Shown: piece by piece, positions 35,397 to 45,071 of the stretch
Layout: every line of letters starts with the position of its first letter
How positions within the stretch are numbered: position 1 is the stretch's first letter
Source: Devosia equisanguinis
GTDB lineage: Bacteria > Pseudomonadota > Alphaproteobacteria > Rhizobiales > Devosiaceae
Reading direction: 5' to 3'
Assembly (NCBI RefSeq): GCF_900631955.1
Contig: NZ_UZWD01000036.1
Coordinates: 1-63,300, forward strand
DNA length: 63,300 nt
The notes under the pieces: generated by a model
Seen by the model: only the letters and a program-made list of their open reading frames with translations
Told to the model about the DNA's origin: nothing
Databases searched by the model: none
Position numbers and translations under genes: made by a program

Positions 35397-36521
35397 TCAG
35401 ATTTGTGCCTTGCCAAAGAAGCGGTCGCGGCTGTCGACGCGCTGAGTCTGGATGGGCCAGAGATCGTAATTCCCGCCCAGGGCGAGATTGGCGTTGACCG
35501 CCCAGTTCGGGTCCTTCATGGCGCCGCGCGCCAGAGCGATAATATCGGCCTCGCCGCGCTCGAGAATGGCTTCGGCCGCCAGCACGTCATCCAGCAGTCC
35601 GACGGCCGCCGTGGCGATGCCTGCGCCGTTCCGCACCGCCGCAGAGAAGGGCACCTGATAGGCCGGAGCGGGCTTGATGCGGCCCTGGGCCAGTCCGCCG
35701 CTCGAGCAGTCAATGGCGTCGACGCCAATCGCCTTGAGTTCGCGAGCCAGCACGATGCTGTCCTCCACGGTCCAGCCGCCCTCGGCATTGTCGCTGACCG
35801 AGAGACGCGCCATCAGCGGCTTGCCGCTGGGCCAGACGGCGCGCACCGCCTCAGCGACCTCCAGCGTCAGGCGCATGCGATTTTCAAGGCTGCCGCCATA
35901 ATTGTCGGTACGCGCGTTGGCGAGCGGGGAGAGAAACTGATTGAGCAGATAGCCATGGGCGGCGTGAACTTCCACCGTGTCGAAGCCAGCCTGATCGGCG
36001 CGCCGGGCCGCAGCGGCGAAGCCCGCGATGACACGGTCGATGCCGGCGCGGTCGAGCGCCAAGGGGACCTGAAAATCGGGATCGTTGGGGTCATGAGAAA
36101 TGGCGCTGGGGCCCACCGGTTGCCAGTGCTCGTAACCCAGCTTGCGCCGCTGTTCTTCGGTGGCGAGCTGCTCCGGACCATTCCAGGATACAGAGGTCGA
36201 TGCCTTGCGTCCGGCATGGGCAAGCTGGATGCCGGCAGCTGCGCCCTGACTGTGGAGGAAGTCCACAATGCGGGCGAGGGGGGCGATGTGCTCGTCTTTG
36301 TAGATGCCCAGATCACCATAGGTGATGCGAGCCTCGGGCAGCACGCCGCTGGCTTCGAGCATGACGAGGCCGAAGCCGCCCATGCCGAACCGCCCCAGAT
36401 GCACGAAATGCCAGTCGGTGGCGAAGCCATCGACGGATGAATATTGGCACATGGGTGCCACCATGGTGCGGTTGCGCAGGGTAAGGTCACGCAAGGTCAG
36501 CGGGGAGAACAGTTTCGACAC
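35397..36521 (-). CDS. NADH:flavin oxidoreductase, old yellow enzyme family (YqjM type)
   Basis: This 374-residue FMN-binding TIM barrel reduces activated C=C bonds of enals, enones or nitro compounds with NAD(P)H. Motifs seen are MVAPMCQYSSVDG with the Cys typical of the YqjM-like group, WHFVHLGRFGMGG, QLAHAGRKAS, EVHAAHGYLLNQFLSP and NYGGSLENRMR. The GTG at 36521 is supported by AAGGA eight bases upstream. Physiological substrate unknown. Confidence 0.93.
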   Translation of the reverse strand: MSKLFSPLTLRDLTLRNRTMVAPMCQYSSVDGFATDWHFVHLGRFGMGGFGLVMLEASGVLPEARITYGDLGIYKDEHIAPLARIVDFLHSQGAAAGIQLAHAGRKASTSVSWNGPEQLATEEQRRKLGYEHWQPVGPSAISHDPNDPDFQVPLALDRAGIDRVIAGFAAAARRADQAGFDTVEVHAAHGYLLNQFLSPLANARTDNYGGSLENRMRLTLEVAEAVRAVWPSGKPLMARLSVSDNAEGGWTVEDSIVLARELKAIGVDAIDCSSGGLAQGRIKPAPAYQVPFSAAVRNGAGIATAAVGLLDDVLAAEAILERGEADIIALARGAMKDPNWAVNANLALGGNYDLWPIQTQRVDSRDRFFGKAQI

Positions 36522-36665
36522 GGGATTGTCCTTGGGAGGCAGGAACGGGTTGGCCTCCTAAATGGGGCATTTACGCTTCATCGGCAAGTGCCGATGGAGT
36601 TTCCGCTGTTGCTCGTCTTGTATGGCAGTTGCTAGTGTTGCCCTGTCAGTTCGGACGGAGCCAGC

Positions 36666-37550
36666 ATGTCGATCACCGCAAGCCGTTTTCGCGACCTCCT
36701 GGCTTTCGAGGATCGTGACGCCGTTTTGGTGTCGCGGCGCGAAGAGCTGGCGGGTGACTATGTCATCGAGCATCTGCGCCTCAAAATCGGTACCGACGAA
36801 GTGCGTGGCATTCTCACCCGCCCGCTGGATGGAGCAGGGCGGCTGCCGGCCATTCTTTATGGTCACTCCCATGGTGGCGGCTATGCCGTGGGGGCCCGAG
36901 AGCTGCTGGACGGCCGGGAATATTTGCTGGACCCGCTGGGCCCGGTCTTTGCACGAGCAGGCTATGTGACGCTGTGCATCGATATGCCGGTGTTCGGCGA
37001 GCGCGCCACGGAGAGCGAGAGCTTCGCCGCCAAGGCCCTGCTATGGCAGGGCAAATCCTTGTTTGGGCACATGCTTTCCGACCATGCGGCAGCGCTCGGC
37101 TACCTCGCTGGGCGCCAAGATGTCGATGCCAGCCGCATCGGTGCGTTTGGGCTCTCCATGGGCTGTGTCCTGAGCTATTGGTTGGCAGCGCTGGACGACC
37201 GTATCGCCGCAGTGGCGCATCTCTGCTGCTTTGCCGATTTCCGCACCATGATCGCGCTGGGCGCGCATGACGGACACGGTATCTATCTCACCGTTCCCGG
37301 CCTGTTGAAGGAGGCCGATGGCGGTAGCATCGCTGCGCTTGTCGCACCGCGTCCGCAACTCATCTGCGTTGGCGAAGAGGATGCCCTTAGCCCCATGCTG
37401 GCAGTCGAGCAGGCCCTGGTTGAACTGAGCCCTGCCTACCGACAGCATGAGGAACGCCTCGAGGTCTTGAGCGAGCCGGGGATTGGTCACTGGGAAACGC
37501 CGCTCATGCGCGAGCATGTAATGGGCTTTTTCGCCAAGTGGCTGGCCTAG
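36666..37550 (+). CDS. Dienelactone hydrolase-like alpha/beta hydrolase
   Basis: This 294-residue serine hydrolase has the oxyanion region YGHSHGGGYAVG, the nucleophile elbow GLSMG (Ser about 161), an acid in GEEDALSP and the catalytic His in GIGHWETP. The family resembles dienelactone hydrolases and acetyl-xylan-type esterases. Substrate unknown. The ATG at 36666 has CGGAGCC upstream. Its stop overlaps that of the small membrane-protein gene in CTAG. Confidence 0.88.
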   Translation: MSITASRFRDLLAFEDRDAVLVSRREELAGDYVIEHLRLKIGTDEVRGILTRPLDGAGRLPAILYGHSHGGGYAVGARELLDGREYLLDPLGPVFARAGYVTLCIDMPVFGERATESESFAAKALLWQGKSLFGHMLSDHAAALGYLAGRQDVDASRIGAFGLSMGCVLSYWLAALDDRIAAVAHLCCFADFRTMIALGAHDGHGIYLTVPGLLKEADGGSIAALVAPRPQLICVGEEDALSPMLAVEQALVELSPAYRQHEERLEVLSEPGIGHWETPLMREHVMGFFAKWLA

Positions 37551-37750
37551 CCGCGCATGCCCAGCATCATCTGGGCCTGCGCCCAGAGCTGGGCTGCGAG
37601 GCCGGGATTGAACCAGAGAAAGGCGGCCGCGCCGACAATGGCTGCGACCAGCGCCAGGCCGAAGAGCTTTTTCAGGACCGAGAAGACCAGCCACAGGACG
37701 ATGATGGCGACGACGGCAAGGCCGATCAGAGAATTGGGATCATTGGGCAT
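37547..37750 (-). CDS. Small integral membrane protein
   Basis: This 67-residue protein has two hydrophobic helices (about residues 8-26 and 28-46) joined by KKLFG, and a short amphipathic C-terminus. The family is unknown to me. It stands alone between the hydrolase and the HD-GYP gene, and overlaps the stop of the hydrolase by four bases. Confidence 0.6.
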   Translation of the reverse strand: MPNDPNSLIGLAVVAIIVLWLVFSVLKKLFGLALVAAIVGAAAFLWFNPGLAAQLWAQAQMMLGMRG

Positions 37751-37882
37751 GAGCGTCGTTTGGTCTCGGATGATGCAATAATCCGCAGATTTTAGCGAAT
37801 GACCTTGGCGAAGTTGGGAATTTATTCGCGATTTTCTTCTAGACAGGAAGCAATTGCGATTGCGCATGTGGAAGCATCGAAA

Positions 37883-38968
37883 ATGTCGTCGGCTGCGGAG
37901 ATGTTTTTTGTCGGGACCGCGCCCACTAAGGCGCGCTACGCCCAACTTCTCGATGCCACCGATATGCAGTGGTTCGAGTTCGGACAGGACCGGCCGATGC
38001 AACTGGCCGATGCCGTCGCCGTGGTCGTAGACCTGCCGCTCGCTACTGTGCCGGAGGCGAGAAAGGTGCGCGCGGCTCTTTCCGGGCTCAAGCCGGGCGT
38101 GCCGATGCTTTTCGTTGTCGATAAAGGTCAGCGCGCCGAAGTAGTGCATGCCGGCGCGATCGGCGCCAGCGCCATTGCCAACCGGCCGCTGGCCAAGCCC
38201 GATTTGACGAAGTTCCTCGATCAGGCGCGTAAGCGCCAGTCGCTGCAGCGTAGTGCCTCGGCGCAGAGCTGGCCAGCACAGCAAAGCGAGTCGGCGGTCT
38301 CGATCCGCAGCGCGGCCGCCTCGCTCGATGGCCTGTTCAAGGCAGTGACGGCGGGGGATGCGCCTGATCATGTAAAGGTCTATGCCGCGTGTGACGAGGT
38401 TGCGACGGCGATCAGTCATGACGGGCTGGCACCATGGCTCGATACCGTGCGCTCGCACCATCAAGGCACGATGCAGCACTGCATCATCGTCGCCGGGGTG
38501 CTCACCCGCTTCGCTCAGGCCGCCGGCATGAGCGAAGCCGATGTGCGGATGATGACCCGCGTGGGATTGCTGCACGATGTCGGCAAGGCCGTGATCCCGA
38601 CGGCGTTGCTCGACAAGCCGGGCAAGCTGACGGACGAGGAATTTGCCGTCATCAAGACCCACCCCTATCAGGGCTTCAAGTTCCTGGCCAAGCATGGGGA
38701 TGTGCCGCAGGACACGCTGGCCGCAGTGGTGGGTCACCACGAATATCTCGACGGCAGTGGCTACCCCTACGCGCTGACCGCAAGAGCGATCGACGCGCAG
38801 GTGCGCATTACTACGGTGTGCGACATCTATGGTGCACTGGTGGAGCGCCGTGCCTACAAGGCCGAGATGCAGCCTGCCGCTGCGATCGCAATCCTAGAGG
38901 GCATGGTAGAAGCCGGCAAGCTCGAAGGCGCATTGGTGCGCCATCTTGCCCGCGCGGTGCTTGGCTGA
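37883..38968 (+). CDS. HD-GYP domain protein with degenerate receiver-like N-terminus
   Basis: This 361-residue protein is probably a cyclic-di-GMP phosphodiesterase. The C-terminal HD-GYP domain has LLHDVGK and HHEYLDGSGYP, so the metal-binding His-Asp pair and the GYP motif are intact. The N-terminal 120 residues look like a receiver fold, but the phosphoacceptor Asp pocket is not recognisable. An Ala/Gln-rich linker (about 125-160) joins them. The start at 37883 follows GGAAG nine bases upstream; an ATG at 37799 would add 28 residues. Orphan in this context. Confidence 0.85.
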   Translation: MSSAAEMFFVGTAPTKARYAQLLDATDMQWFEFGQDRPMQLADAVAVVVDLPLATVPEARKVRAALSGLKPGVPMLFVVDKGQRAEVVHAGAIGASAIANRPLAKPDLTKFLDQARKRQSLQRSASAQSWPAQQSESAVSIRSAAASLDGLFKAVTAGDAPDHVKVYAACDEVATAISHDGLAPWLDTVRSHHQGTMQHCIIVAGVLTRFAQAAGMSEADVRMMTRVGLLHDVGKAVIPTALLDKPGKLTDEEFAVIKTHPYQGFKFLAKHGDVPQDTLAAVVGHHEYLDGSGYPYALTARAIDAQVRITTVCDIYGALVERRAYKAEMQPAAAIAILEGMVEAGKLEGALVRHLARAVLG

Positions 38969-38973
38969 TCGCC

Positions 38974-40206
38974 TCAGGCGCGCTCTTCCCAGACTTTTGC
39001 CAGTTCGACGACGGTTTTCACCGCCTTTTCCATATCCTGGCGGCTGATCCATTCCAGCGGAGAGTGGAAAGCATGGCCACCCGCAAAGATATTGGGGCAG
39101 GGCAGGCCCATGAAGGAGAGGCGCGAGCCATCGGTGCCGCCGCGGATCGAGCCGCGCACTGGCTCCATGCCGGCCCGGCGGATGGCTTCCACGGCGTTGT
39201 CGACGATCTCGGGATGTTGGTCGAGCACCACTTTCATGTTGCGATATTGCTCCTTGCGGGTCGCCGTGAAGGAGGAGCCGGGAAAGGTTTCGAGCACCGA
39301 CCGGGCGATGTCCTCGACCATCTTGTGCTTCTCGACCAACCCGGCTTCGGTGAAGTCGCGCACGATCAACTGGATGGTGGCGCTGTCCATGGAGCCGGAA
39401 ATATCGACCGGGTGTACGAAGCCATCGCGACCCTCCGTGCCTTCCGGTGACACATCGCGGGGCAGGCGGGCGACGATGGTCGCGGCAATCTTGATGGCAT
39501 TTTCCATACGATCCTTGGCAAAGCCAGGATGCATGGCGACGCCGGTGATCTCGAGCGTCAGGGCGTCGGCGGAAAACGTCTCGTCCTCGATGGTGCCGGC
39601 GGTTTCGCCGTCGAGCGTGTAGGCGAAGCGCGCGCCAAGCTTTTCGAGATCGACCTTGTCGACGCCCCGGCCGATTTCCTCATCGGTGGTGAACAGCAGG
39701 CGGATCGTGCCATGCTTGATCGACTGGTCCTTGAGCAGGATTTCGGCGGCGGTGACGATTTCGGCGATGCCGGCCTTGTCGTCGGCACCCAGCAGCGTTG
39801 TGCCGTCGGTGGTGACGACCTCGTTGCCGATCTGGTTGTCGAGTTCGGGATGCTCGGCGACGCGAATAACGCGGCCGGAATTGCCCAGCGCGATGTCCCC
39901 GCCGGTATAGTTGCTGATGATCTTGGGGCGCACATCGGTGCCGGTGAAATCGGGCGCGGTGTCCATGTGCGAGCAGAAGCAGATCACTGGCACATCGGGC
40001 TTGTCGGTATTGGCCGGCACGGTGGCATAGACATAGCCATGCTCGTCCAGATGTGCGTCGCTGATCCCGATTGCGAGCAGTTCCTCAACCAGCAGGCGAC
40101 CGAGGTTCTTCTGCTTTTCGGTCGAAGGCTGGCTCATCGAATTGGGGTCAGCCTGCGTATCGATGGCGACATAGCGCAGGAAGCGGTCGAGAACGGTATC
40201 GGTCAT
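38974..40206 (-). CDS. pepT: Peptidase T (tripeptidase)
   Basis: This dizinc M20-family aminopeptidase removes the N-terminal residue of tripeptides. The 410 residues include the zinc ligands SHMDTAPD, GADDKAGIAEI, TDEEIGRG, LDGETAGTIEDETF and the C-terminal FAGGHAFHSPLEW, all as in PepT. The ATG at 40206 gives the usual start MTDTVLDRFLRYV; a TTG at 40215 is an alternative. It is convergent with the HD-GYP gene, with a 5-base gap between stops. Confidence 0.95.
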   Translation of the reverse strand: MTDTVLDRFLRYVAIDTQADPNSMSQPSTEKQKNLGRLLVEELLAIGISDAHLDEHGYVYATVPANTDKPDVPVICFCSHMDTAPDFTGTDVRPKIISNYTGGDIALGNSGRVIRVAEHPELDNQIGNEVVTTDGTTLLGADDKAGIAEIVTAAEILLKDQSIKHGTIRLLFTTDEEIGRGVDKVDLEKLGARFAYTLDGETAGTIEDETFSADALTLEITGVAMHPGFAKDRMENAIKIAATIVARLPRDVSPEGTEGRDGFVHPVDISGSMDSATIQLIVRDFTEAGLVEKHKMVEDIARSVLETFPGSSFTATRKEQYRNMKVVLDQHPEIVDNAVEAIRRAGMEPVRGSIRGGTDGSRLSFMGLPCPNIFAGGHAFHSPLEWISRQDMEKAVKTVVELAKVWEERA

Positions 40207-40334
40207 GAGAGGCAATCCGGAATAGGCATTTGGGTTGGGCAGAGGCTTAGGACGTTTTCGCCTTCCGGGAAAGCGCAGGAGGTGGCATTGCGCCGCAATA
40301 CCACCCAGATTGGCCCAGTGATTTCAGGCCCAGG

Positions 40335-41159
40335 CTAAACCGGTTCTGTTGCCCGATCGCGCGTCGTCCAGGCGCCATCGCGCCATTCGCGTACGGTCAC
40401 CGTGATCTGATCGCCAATATCGATCAGGTTATAAGCATTGCCTTCCCCGCGCAGCCGCGTGGAGATGGCGGAAGCGGCCTGGGCGATGAGAATGGGGGCG
40501 CGGACGGACTTGCTGAGGCCCATAGGTTCGCCTTCGCGCGCTTTCTCGTTGGATTCGTGTTTGCGCACATACGACAGGTGGAAGTGCCCGGAGAGCACCA
40601 GGCGCACGCCAAGCCCGGCAAAGGTTTCGAGAGCGTCGTCGGCCCGCTTCACCCGCTTGGTTTTCTGCAACATCGGTTCGGTCGGGAACAGCAGGGGATG
40701 GTGAGCCACGATCACCCGCACCGCATTGGGGGAGGCCTGGGCGAAACGTTCGGCCAGGTCATCGAGCTGACCACGGGAGATGGAGCCATGGCCCCAGTTC
40801 CATTCCAGCCGCGCCCGGCGCGATGTGCGCATGCCGACCAGGGCCACCCCGCCCATTTCGAGGAAAGGCTCCAGATCGGGGGAGATATAGCGCTTATAAA
40901 GGCCGTAAGGGTTGAGGAAGCGCCGCAAAATGTTGATGGCCGGCACGTCGTGATTGCCGGGCACCGCGAAAACGGGGGCCGACAAAGTGTCGAGAAATTC
41001 GCGAGCCTGCTCGAATTCCTCCTTGGTCCCGATCTGGGTAAAGTCGCCGCTGGCCACGATCAGGTCCGGTCGCTGCGCGTTGATGTCGTTCGAAAATCCG
41101 GCCGCCAGTTCGGGATCGTGGTGGCCGAAATGCAGGTCGGAAATATGCAGAATCTTCAT
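40335..41159 (-). CDS. Calcineurin-like metallophosphoesterase
   Basis: This 274-residue phosphoesterase has the full metal-ligand set: ISDLHFG, ASGDFTQIG, PGNHDVP, VIVAHHPLLFP and LSGHFHLSY. It is probably cytosolic. The substrate (cyclic nucleotide, phospholipid or other phosphodiester) cannot be told. It begins inside the last codon of the lipid-kinase-like gene (4-base overlap), so the two are probably co-translated and may act on related phospho-lipids. Confidence 0.9.
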   Translation of the reverse strand: MKILHISDLHFGHHDPELAAGFSNDINAQRPDLIVASGDFTQIGTKEEFEQAREFLDTLSAPVFAVPGNHDVPAINILRRFLNPYGLYKRYISPDLEPFLEMGGVALVGMRTSRRARLEWNWGHGSISRGQLDDLAERFAQASPNAVRVIVAHHPLLFPTEPMLQKTKRVKRADDALETFAGLGVRLVLSGHFHLSYVRKHESNEKAREGEPMGLSKSVRAPILIAQAASAISTRLRGEGNAYNLIDIGDQITVTVREWRDGAWTTRDRATEPV

Positions 41160-42082
41160 GCGGCCTCCACGGCTTCGAGTGTTTCAGCCGGCACCACGAC
41201 CGACAATGCCTTTGGCTTGATGGAGAAACGCAAAGGCGTTTGCAGCGTCTCGACCTCGCCGTCAAACATGACCTTGACCAGGTCCCGGCGTGTGTCGATG
41301 GTCACCGACTTGACGCTCTCCATGCTCAGCGCTTCGTCGTCGTGCCATCGTCCCAGCAGCATGCCGGTGACCAGCCGGAAAAAATCGCGGGCGTTCAGAT
41401 GGCGCAGCACATAAAGGGTGAGTGTACCCCGGTCGAGGCTCTGGCGGGAAAAGAACCGCCCCATGCCCTCGTCATAGGCATTGCATGCAACGGCCATGGC
41501 CTGCACCCGGTCGATCCGCATTTCACCATTGTCCGGCTCGATGGCGACGGCCATGCGGCGCTGGCGAGCCAGGCGCCGAAAGAAGTAGCGCATGAAGCCG
41601 ATCTTGGTCGCGAAGGTTTCTCGACCCCTTATATGTTCCCTGCCTGCGGCGAGACCCGGTAATAGACCGATCACCACCTTCTGCATGAAAATGCGGCCAT
41701 TGACCTCGGCCACATCGATTTTCTGCACCGTGCCAGAGGCCAGGGCCGCCACCGCGCCGCTGAGGTCGAGGGGGAGGTGCAGATCCTTGGCGACGGCGTT
41801 GAACGTGCCGAGCGGCAAGATGGCGAGGTCCTTTTCGCTGTCGACCAAAACCCCGGCAATTGCAGTAATGGTCCCATCCCCACCAGCCGCGACAACGACG
41901 TCGGCAGGTCCTTCAGCTGCTTCGTGAATGCGATCCATCAGGGGGCGGCTGTCATTGTCGTCGATAACGGCCTCGAGGCCGTGACTGGCAAACAGCTCTG
42001 CGAGCATGCCTGCGGTGACACCCATCGCCCTGGCGGTCCCGGAGTTGGGGTTCAGAATGACATGATAGAGTCTGTCGGACAT
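41156..42082 (-). CDS. Diacylglycerol/lipid kinase-family protein
   Basis: This 308-residue protein has the DAGK catalytic domain: NPNSGTARA near the start and the nucleotide-binding VVAAGGDGTITAIAG, followed by LPLGTFNAVAKDLHL. It probably phosphorylates a lipid or related amphiphile. The ATG at 42082 follows GGAAGGCGCC; an ATG at 42097 or a longer reading is possible. It is operonic with the phosphoesterase downstream and divergent from the TetR gene. Confidence 0.88.
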   Translation of the reverse strand: MSDRLYHVILNPNSGTARAMGVTAGMLAELFASHGLEAVIDDNDSRPLMDRIHEAAEGPADVVVAAGGDGTITAIAGVLVDSEKDLAILPLGTFNAVAKDLHLPLDLSGAVAALASGTVQKIDVAEVNGRIFMQKVVIGLLPGLAAGREHIRGRETFATKIGFMRYFFRRLARQRRMAVAIEPDNGEMRIDRVQAMAVACNAYDEGMGRFFSRQSLDRGTLTLYVLRHLNARDFFRLVTGMLLGRWHDDEALSMESVKSVTIDTRRDLVKVMFDGEVETLQTPLRFSIKPKALSVVVPAETLEAVEAA

Positions 42083-42224
42083 TGCGGCGCCTTCCATCGT
42101 GTGCAGGGCAAACGTGTTCGGAGCCAAGGCGTTGCCTCGCGAGAAAGGGTTTTGCGCGAAGAGCTGCGCAAATGATGCACCCACAGATTCCATGGGTGAT
42201 GCGCGAAAGGGGCTTGCCTGGAAC

Positions 42225-42240
42225 CGTACCGTACGGTACG
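42225..42240. promoter_or_regulatory. 16-bp palindrome, probable TetR operator
   Basis: CGTACCGTACGGTACG is a perfect palindrome, 52 bases before the TetR-family start codon and in the divergent region shared with the lipid-kinase-like gene. It looks like an AcrR/TetR-type operator. Confidence 0.65.
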
Positions 42241-42292
42241 CCTCTGCTCAACGACGGGGTTGAGCCTGTCGTGGACTATTGGAGTTTACGCC

Positions 42293-42940
42293 GTGGCCCT
42301 GGCGATCAAGGTCAGCGAAGAGACATTCACCCCCCGGCAGCAGGCTGTGCTGACCGCGGCGCTGGATCTGCTCGTGGAAAATGGCGATGGGTTGACCATG
42401 ACCGCGGTCGCGCGCCGCGCCTCCTGCTCCAAGGAAACACTCTACAAGTGGTTCGGCGACCGCGATGGCTTGCTGACGGCGACGGTGCAGTGGCAGGCAG
42501 CCAAGGTGCGCATGCCCTATGTTGATCGCAGCCACCTCAACACCAAGGCGCTGCGCGCCAGCCTTGAGCAATTCGCACGCGACTTGTTGACCACGCTGAT
42601 CGGCGAAGTGTCGATCACGCTCAACCGCACCGCCATTACCCATGCCGCTCAGGAAAAGGACAGCCTGGGCAATATCGTGCTCGAAAACGGCCCCATGGCC
42701 GTTCGCCGCCGCCTCAAGCCGATCCTGGAAGCGGCGCGGGACGCACGCCTTTTGCGCTTTTCCTCCAGCGAGGAAGCTTATCGCACCTTTTTCGGCCTGG
42801 TCGTCCGTGACGTGCAGATCCGTCTGCTGCTCGGCGACAATGGCCTCACCCAATCCAATGTCGAATCCAACATCGAAGCCGATGTGAAGATCGCTACGGA
42901 CCAGTTTTTGGCGCTTTACGGCGCCAAGGCAAACACATAA
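42293..42940 (+). CDS. TetR/AcrR-family transcriptional regulator
   Basis: This 215-residue regulator has an N-terminal helix-turn-helix: FTPRQQAVLTAALDLLVENG, TMTAVARRASCSKETLYKWF. The C-terminal all-alpha ligand domain is unassigned. GTG at 42293 has GGAG nine bases upstream and is preferred to an upstream non-ATG start at 42260. It sits 27 bases before ilvC on the same strand, so it may co-transcribe with and control ilvC. A perfect palindrome lies in its promoter region. Confidence 0.9.
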   Translation: MALAIKVSEETFTPRQQAVLTAALDLLVENGDGLTMTAVARRASCSKETLYKWFGDRDGLLTATVQWQAAKVRMPYVDRSHLNTKALRASLEQFARDLLTTLIGEVSITLNRTAITHAAQEKDSLGNIVLENGPMAVRRRLKPILEAARDARLLRFSSSEEAYRTFFGLVVRDVQIRLLLGDNGLTQSNVESNIEADVKIATDQFLALYGAKANT

Positions 42941-43990
<1,050 letters not shown>

Positions 43991-44001
43991 AAGCACAAGA
44001 G

Positions 44002-44028
44002 CGGGGGCGAAAGCCCCCGTTTTTCTTT
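44002..44028 (+). terminator. Rho-independent terminator after ilvC
   Basis: CGGGGGC, a GAAA loop and GCCCCCG are followed by TTTTTCTTT. Confidence 0.9.
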
Positions 44029-44106
44029 GGCCAGGGCGACGCTGTCGCGTCCCGCTTCAAATCACGCCGCAAACGCATTACAGCTTCTCCCTCGGGGGAG
44101 TGAACC

Positions 44107-44574
44107 ATGACATTGCCAGTGTTTCCGGTCGAAGGCGGCTGCCAATGCGGCGCAGCGCGATACCGTCTCAAGGCGTCGCCGCTCAGCGTCTACAATTGTC
44201 ACTGCAAGGACTGCCAGCGCTTTTCCGGCGCGGCCTGGTCGATGTCGATGATCGTCCGCGATGAGGATTTCGAGCTGCTTTCGGGCGATATCGCGCGCTA
44301 TGAGCGCCGCGCCGACAGCGGCAATGTCATCAGCATGAACTTTTGCGCTCATTGCCATGGCTGGATGTGGAACGACCCGCCGCTGCCCGGCATAAAGGTC
44401 GGCCGCGCCGGCACGCTCGACAACATGGATTGGGCGCGGCCGGTGGGCAATATCTGGACCGACAGCAAGGCCGCCTGGGTCGAAATCGATGCGGCCCTTG
44501 CCAATTTCCCCAAAGGCATTGTCGACCGCACGCCGCTGTTTGATGCCTGGACCCGTTCCCAGCAGGATTTCTGA
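44107..44574 (+). CDS. GFA-family (glutathione-dependent formaldehyde-activating-like) protein
   Basis: This 155-residue zinc protein has the GFA/CENP-V fold: GGCQCGAARYRL, then NCHCKDCQRFSGAAW, then FCAHCHGWMW. All cysteine ligands are present. Family members have been linked to formaldehyde activation, but catalysis is doubtful for many. It is the first gene of a compact group with UPF0303, PhzF and a membrane protein. Confidence 0.9.
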   Translation: MTLPVFPVEGGCQCGAARYRLKASPLSVYNCHCKDCQRFSGAAWSMSMIVRDEDFELLSGDIARYERRADSGNVISMNFCAHCHGWMWNDPPLPGIKVGRAGTLDNMDWARPVGNIWTDSKAAWVEIDAALANFPKGIVDRTPLFDAWTRSQQDF

Positions 44575-45071
44575 TGCAGAACCAAGACGATATCGCCCGC
44601 GTCAAGCGGCAGGAGCAGGCGCTGGTATTGCCCGCATTCGATGAAGATGTGGCCTTTGCGCTCGGCTCATCCATCCGCGCCCGAGCATTGGCGGAGGGGC
44701 TGTCGCTGGTTGTCGACATTCGCAGCTGGGACCGTCAGCTGTTCTTCTCGGCCACCGCCGGCACCAGCGCGGACAATGCCGAATGGGTGCGCCGCAAAAT
44801 CAATTCGGTACGCCGTTTCCACCGTGCCTCCTATCGGCTGGTGCTGGAGCGTGGCGAAGTGCCGTTTTCGCCGCAATCGGGCGCCGATCCCGCCGACTAT
44901 GTCATCGCCGGTGGCGGCTTTCCCATTCGTGTGCCGGGCGCTGGCATCATCGGCGCACTCACCATTTCCGGCCTGCCTGGCCGGCAGGACCATGCTGTGG
45001 TCGTCGACGCGCTCTGCGATCATCTCGGTTTTGATCGCGCCGAATACGCCTTGCCGGAGGTCAGCGCATGA
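44574..45071 (+). CDS. UPF0303/heme-degrading domain protein
   Basis: This 165-residue protein fits the UPF0303 family, related to HbpS-type heme-binding proteins. Recognisable are LSLVVDIRSWDRQLFFSATAG, the NAEWVRRKINSVRRFHRASY region and the Gly-rich GGGFPIRVPGAGIIGALTISG. No Cys or signal peptide is present, so it is cytosolic. The start overlaps the preceding stop by one base, and its own stop overlaps the PhzF gene by four, indicating tight translational coupling. Confidence 0.85.
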   Translation: MQNQDDIARVKRQEQALVLPAFDEDVAFALGSSIRARALAEGLSLVVDIRSWDRQLFFSATAGTSADNAEWVRRKINSVRRFHRASYRLVLERGEVPFSPQSGADPADYVIAGGGFPIRVPGAGIIGALTISGLPGRQDHAVVVDALCDHLGFDRAEYALPEVSA

